From NCBI GenBank assembly GCA_040510575.1, contig JBEVIU010000152.1, forward strand, positions 1-20,792: a stretch of DNA of 20,792 nucleotides, in the 5' to 3' direction. The notes beneath the pieces were generated by a model. That model was given only the letters and a program-made list of their open reading frames with translations. It was not told the origin of the DNA and did not search any database. The position numbers and the translations under genes were made by a program. This DNA is from DASUMF01 sp040510575 (GTDB taxonomy: Bacteria; Actinomycetota; Acidimicrobiia; IMCC26256; DASPTH01). Positions 20,296-20,792 of the stretch are shown here, piece by piece (within the stretch, counting starts at the first letter, position 1; each line of letters begins with the position of its first letter).

Positions 20296-20772
20296 TTACG
20301 AGGGGCAGTTCGTGAGCGCGCCGGAGGTGAGCTGACCGGCTTCGGTCTCGAGCGCGTACTCGAACGTTCCGTCGGCCCGGTAGAGCGGACATTCGGCTTC
20401 GGCCTTGTCGCACGGCTCCATCCGCGTCCGCGACACGGGGCGGCCGTCGCCGTCGTAGAACCCGATGTCGAGGGGCGCGGACACGCCCGACATCGTGAAC
20501 GCCGACGTGGTGGGCTCGCCGAAGACGAACAACATGCCGTCGTACGGATCGAGCTCCGTGCGGTCGCGCAGGCCGGCGATGCGTTCGGCGAGGTCGTCGG
20601 CGACCACGATGCGCTTGCAGTCGCCGTCGACGCCGAGTTGGGCTTCGGTGAGGCCGGTGAACGGCGAGACCGCCGCGCCCGACGACTCCACGCGCAACGC
20701 GCCCGTCGCGTCACTCGAGCTGTCGGCGGGGCGGTCGAGCCACCCCCACGCGACGAGGAACCACCCCACCAT
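20296..20772 (-). CDS. DUF192-family exported protein, start uncertain
   Basis: 158 residues from the ATG at 20772; the frame remains open to the window edge, so the true start may lie beyond it. A short hydrophobic N-terminus (GWFLVAWGWL) suggests a membrane anchor or the remains of a signal. The DUF192 domain is clear: IVVADDLAERIAGLRDRTEL (55-74), DGMLFVF (78-84), APLDIGFYDGDGRPV (99-113) and MEPC (118-121). Cysteines at 52, 121, 128 and 156 could form disulfides outside the membrane. DUF192 proteins are small beta-barrels of unknown function, often secreted. Confidence 0.85.
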   Translation of the reverse strand: MVGWFLVAWGWLDRPADSSSDATGALRVESSGAAVSPFTGLTEAQLGVDGDCKRIVVADDLAERIAGLRDRTELDPYDGMLFVFGEPTTSAFTMSGVSAPLDIGFYDGDGRPVSRTRMEPCDKAEAECPLYRADGTFEYALETEAGQLTSGALTNCPS

Positions 20773-20792
20773 CCCCCGGAACCCCAGCGTGA

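Overview
This is GC-rich bacterial chromosome, almost certainly from an Actinomycetota member and possibly the Acidimicrobiia or a related deep lineage. The clade call rests on the gene order rpsF-ssb-rpsR-rplI-dnaB, a canonical nucS (the actinobacterial/archaeal mismatch endonuclease), an SCO6745-family protein, frequent GTG starts, and several genes whose -10 hexamer (TANNNT) sits six bases from the start codon, as in leaderless transcripts. The class-level placement is inference only. No CRISPR array, phage or transposase was seen.

Layout. Positions 1-3811 form a leftward run: a PaaI-type thioesterase, a DUF7064/7065-like protein, an ABC ATPase, its ABC-2 permease, and a ClpC-type N-terminal-domain protein cut by the window edge. 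Diverging from it (3887-6435) are a phosphotriesterase-family amidohydrolase and an AMP-dependent acyl-CoA synthetase, 17 nt apart. They are followed by a small dodecin and a 53-residue zinc-ribbon protein. Two tiny basic leftward genes and a methyltransferase lie at 7099-8332.

The most interesting metabolic locus is 8528-11079. A 629-residue fusion of a LicC-like nucleotidyltransferase with a HisC/CobD-like PLP enzyme overlaps by 4 nt a CDP-alcohol phosphatidyltransferase. Together they look like a self-contained route that makes a phospho-amino-alcohol, activates it as a CDP derivative and transfers it to a lipid. The substrate is unknown.

Positions 11211-13513 hold leftward genes: an SCO6745-family protein, tRNA-Gly(CCC) with an encoded CCA end, an I78-inhibitor-like lipoprotein, a small two-helix membrane protein and a four-helix DUF2269-like protein. 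nucS, an unknown downstream gene and a Nim-like flavin protein run rightward (13609-15534). They converge with no gap on a PadR regulator that has a perfect 16-bp palindrome upstream.

The right end (16390-20108) is the leftward ribosomal/replication block rpsF-ssb-rpsR-rplI, then dnaB behind a 310-bp gap, with a DUF192 gene upstream. Both bS6 and its binding partner bS18 carry unusual long C-terminal tails, and the bS18 tail contains a 15-bp tandem repeat. A 94-bp repeat (about 90% identical) sits in the same orientation just 3' of both rplI and dnaB and includes a terminator-like hairpin. The rpsF leader can form a hairpin that pairs with its own ribosome binding site.
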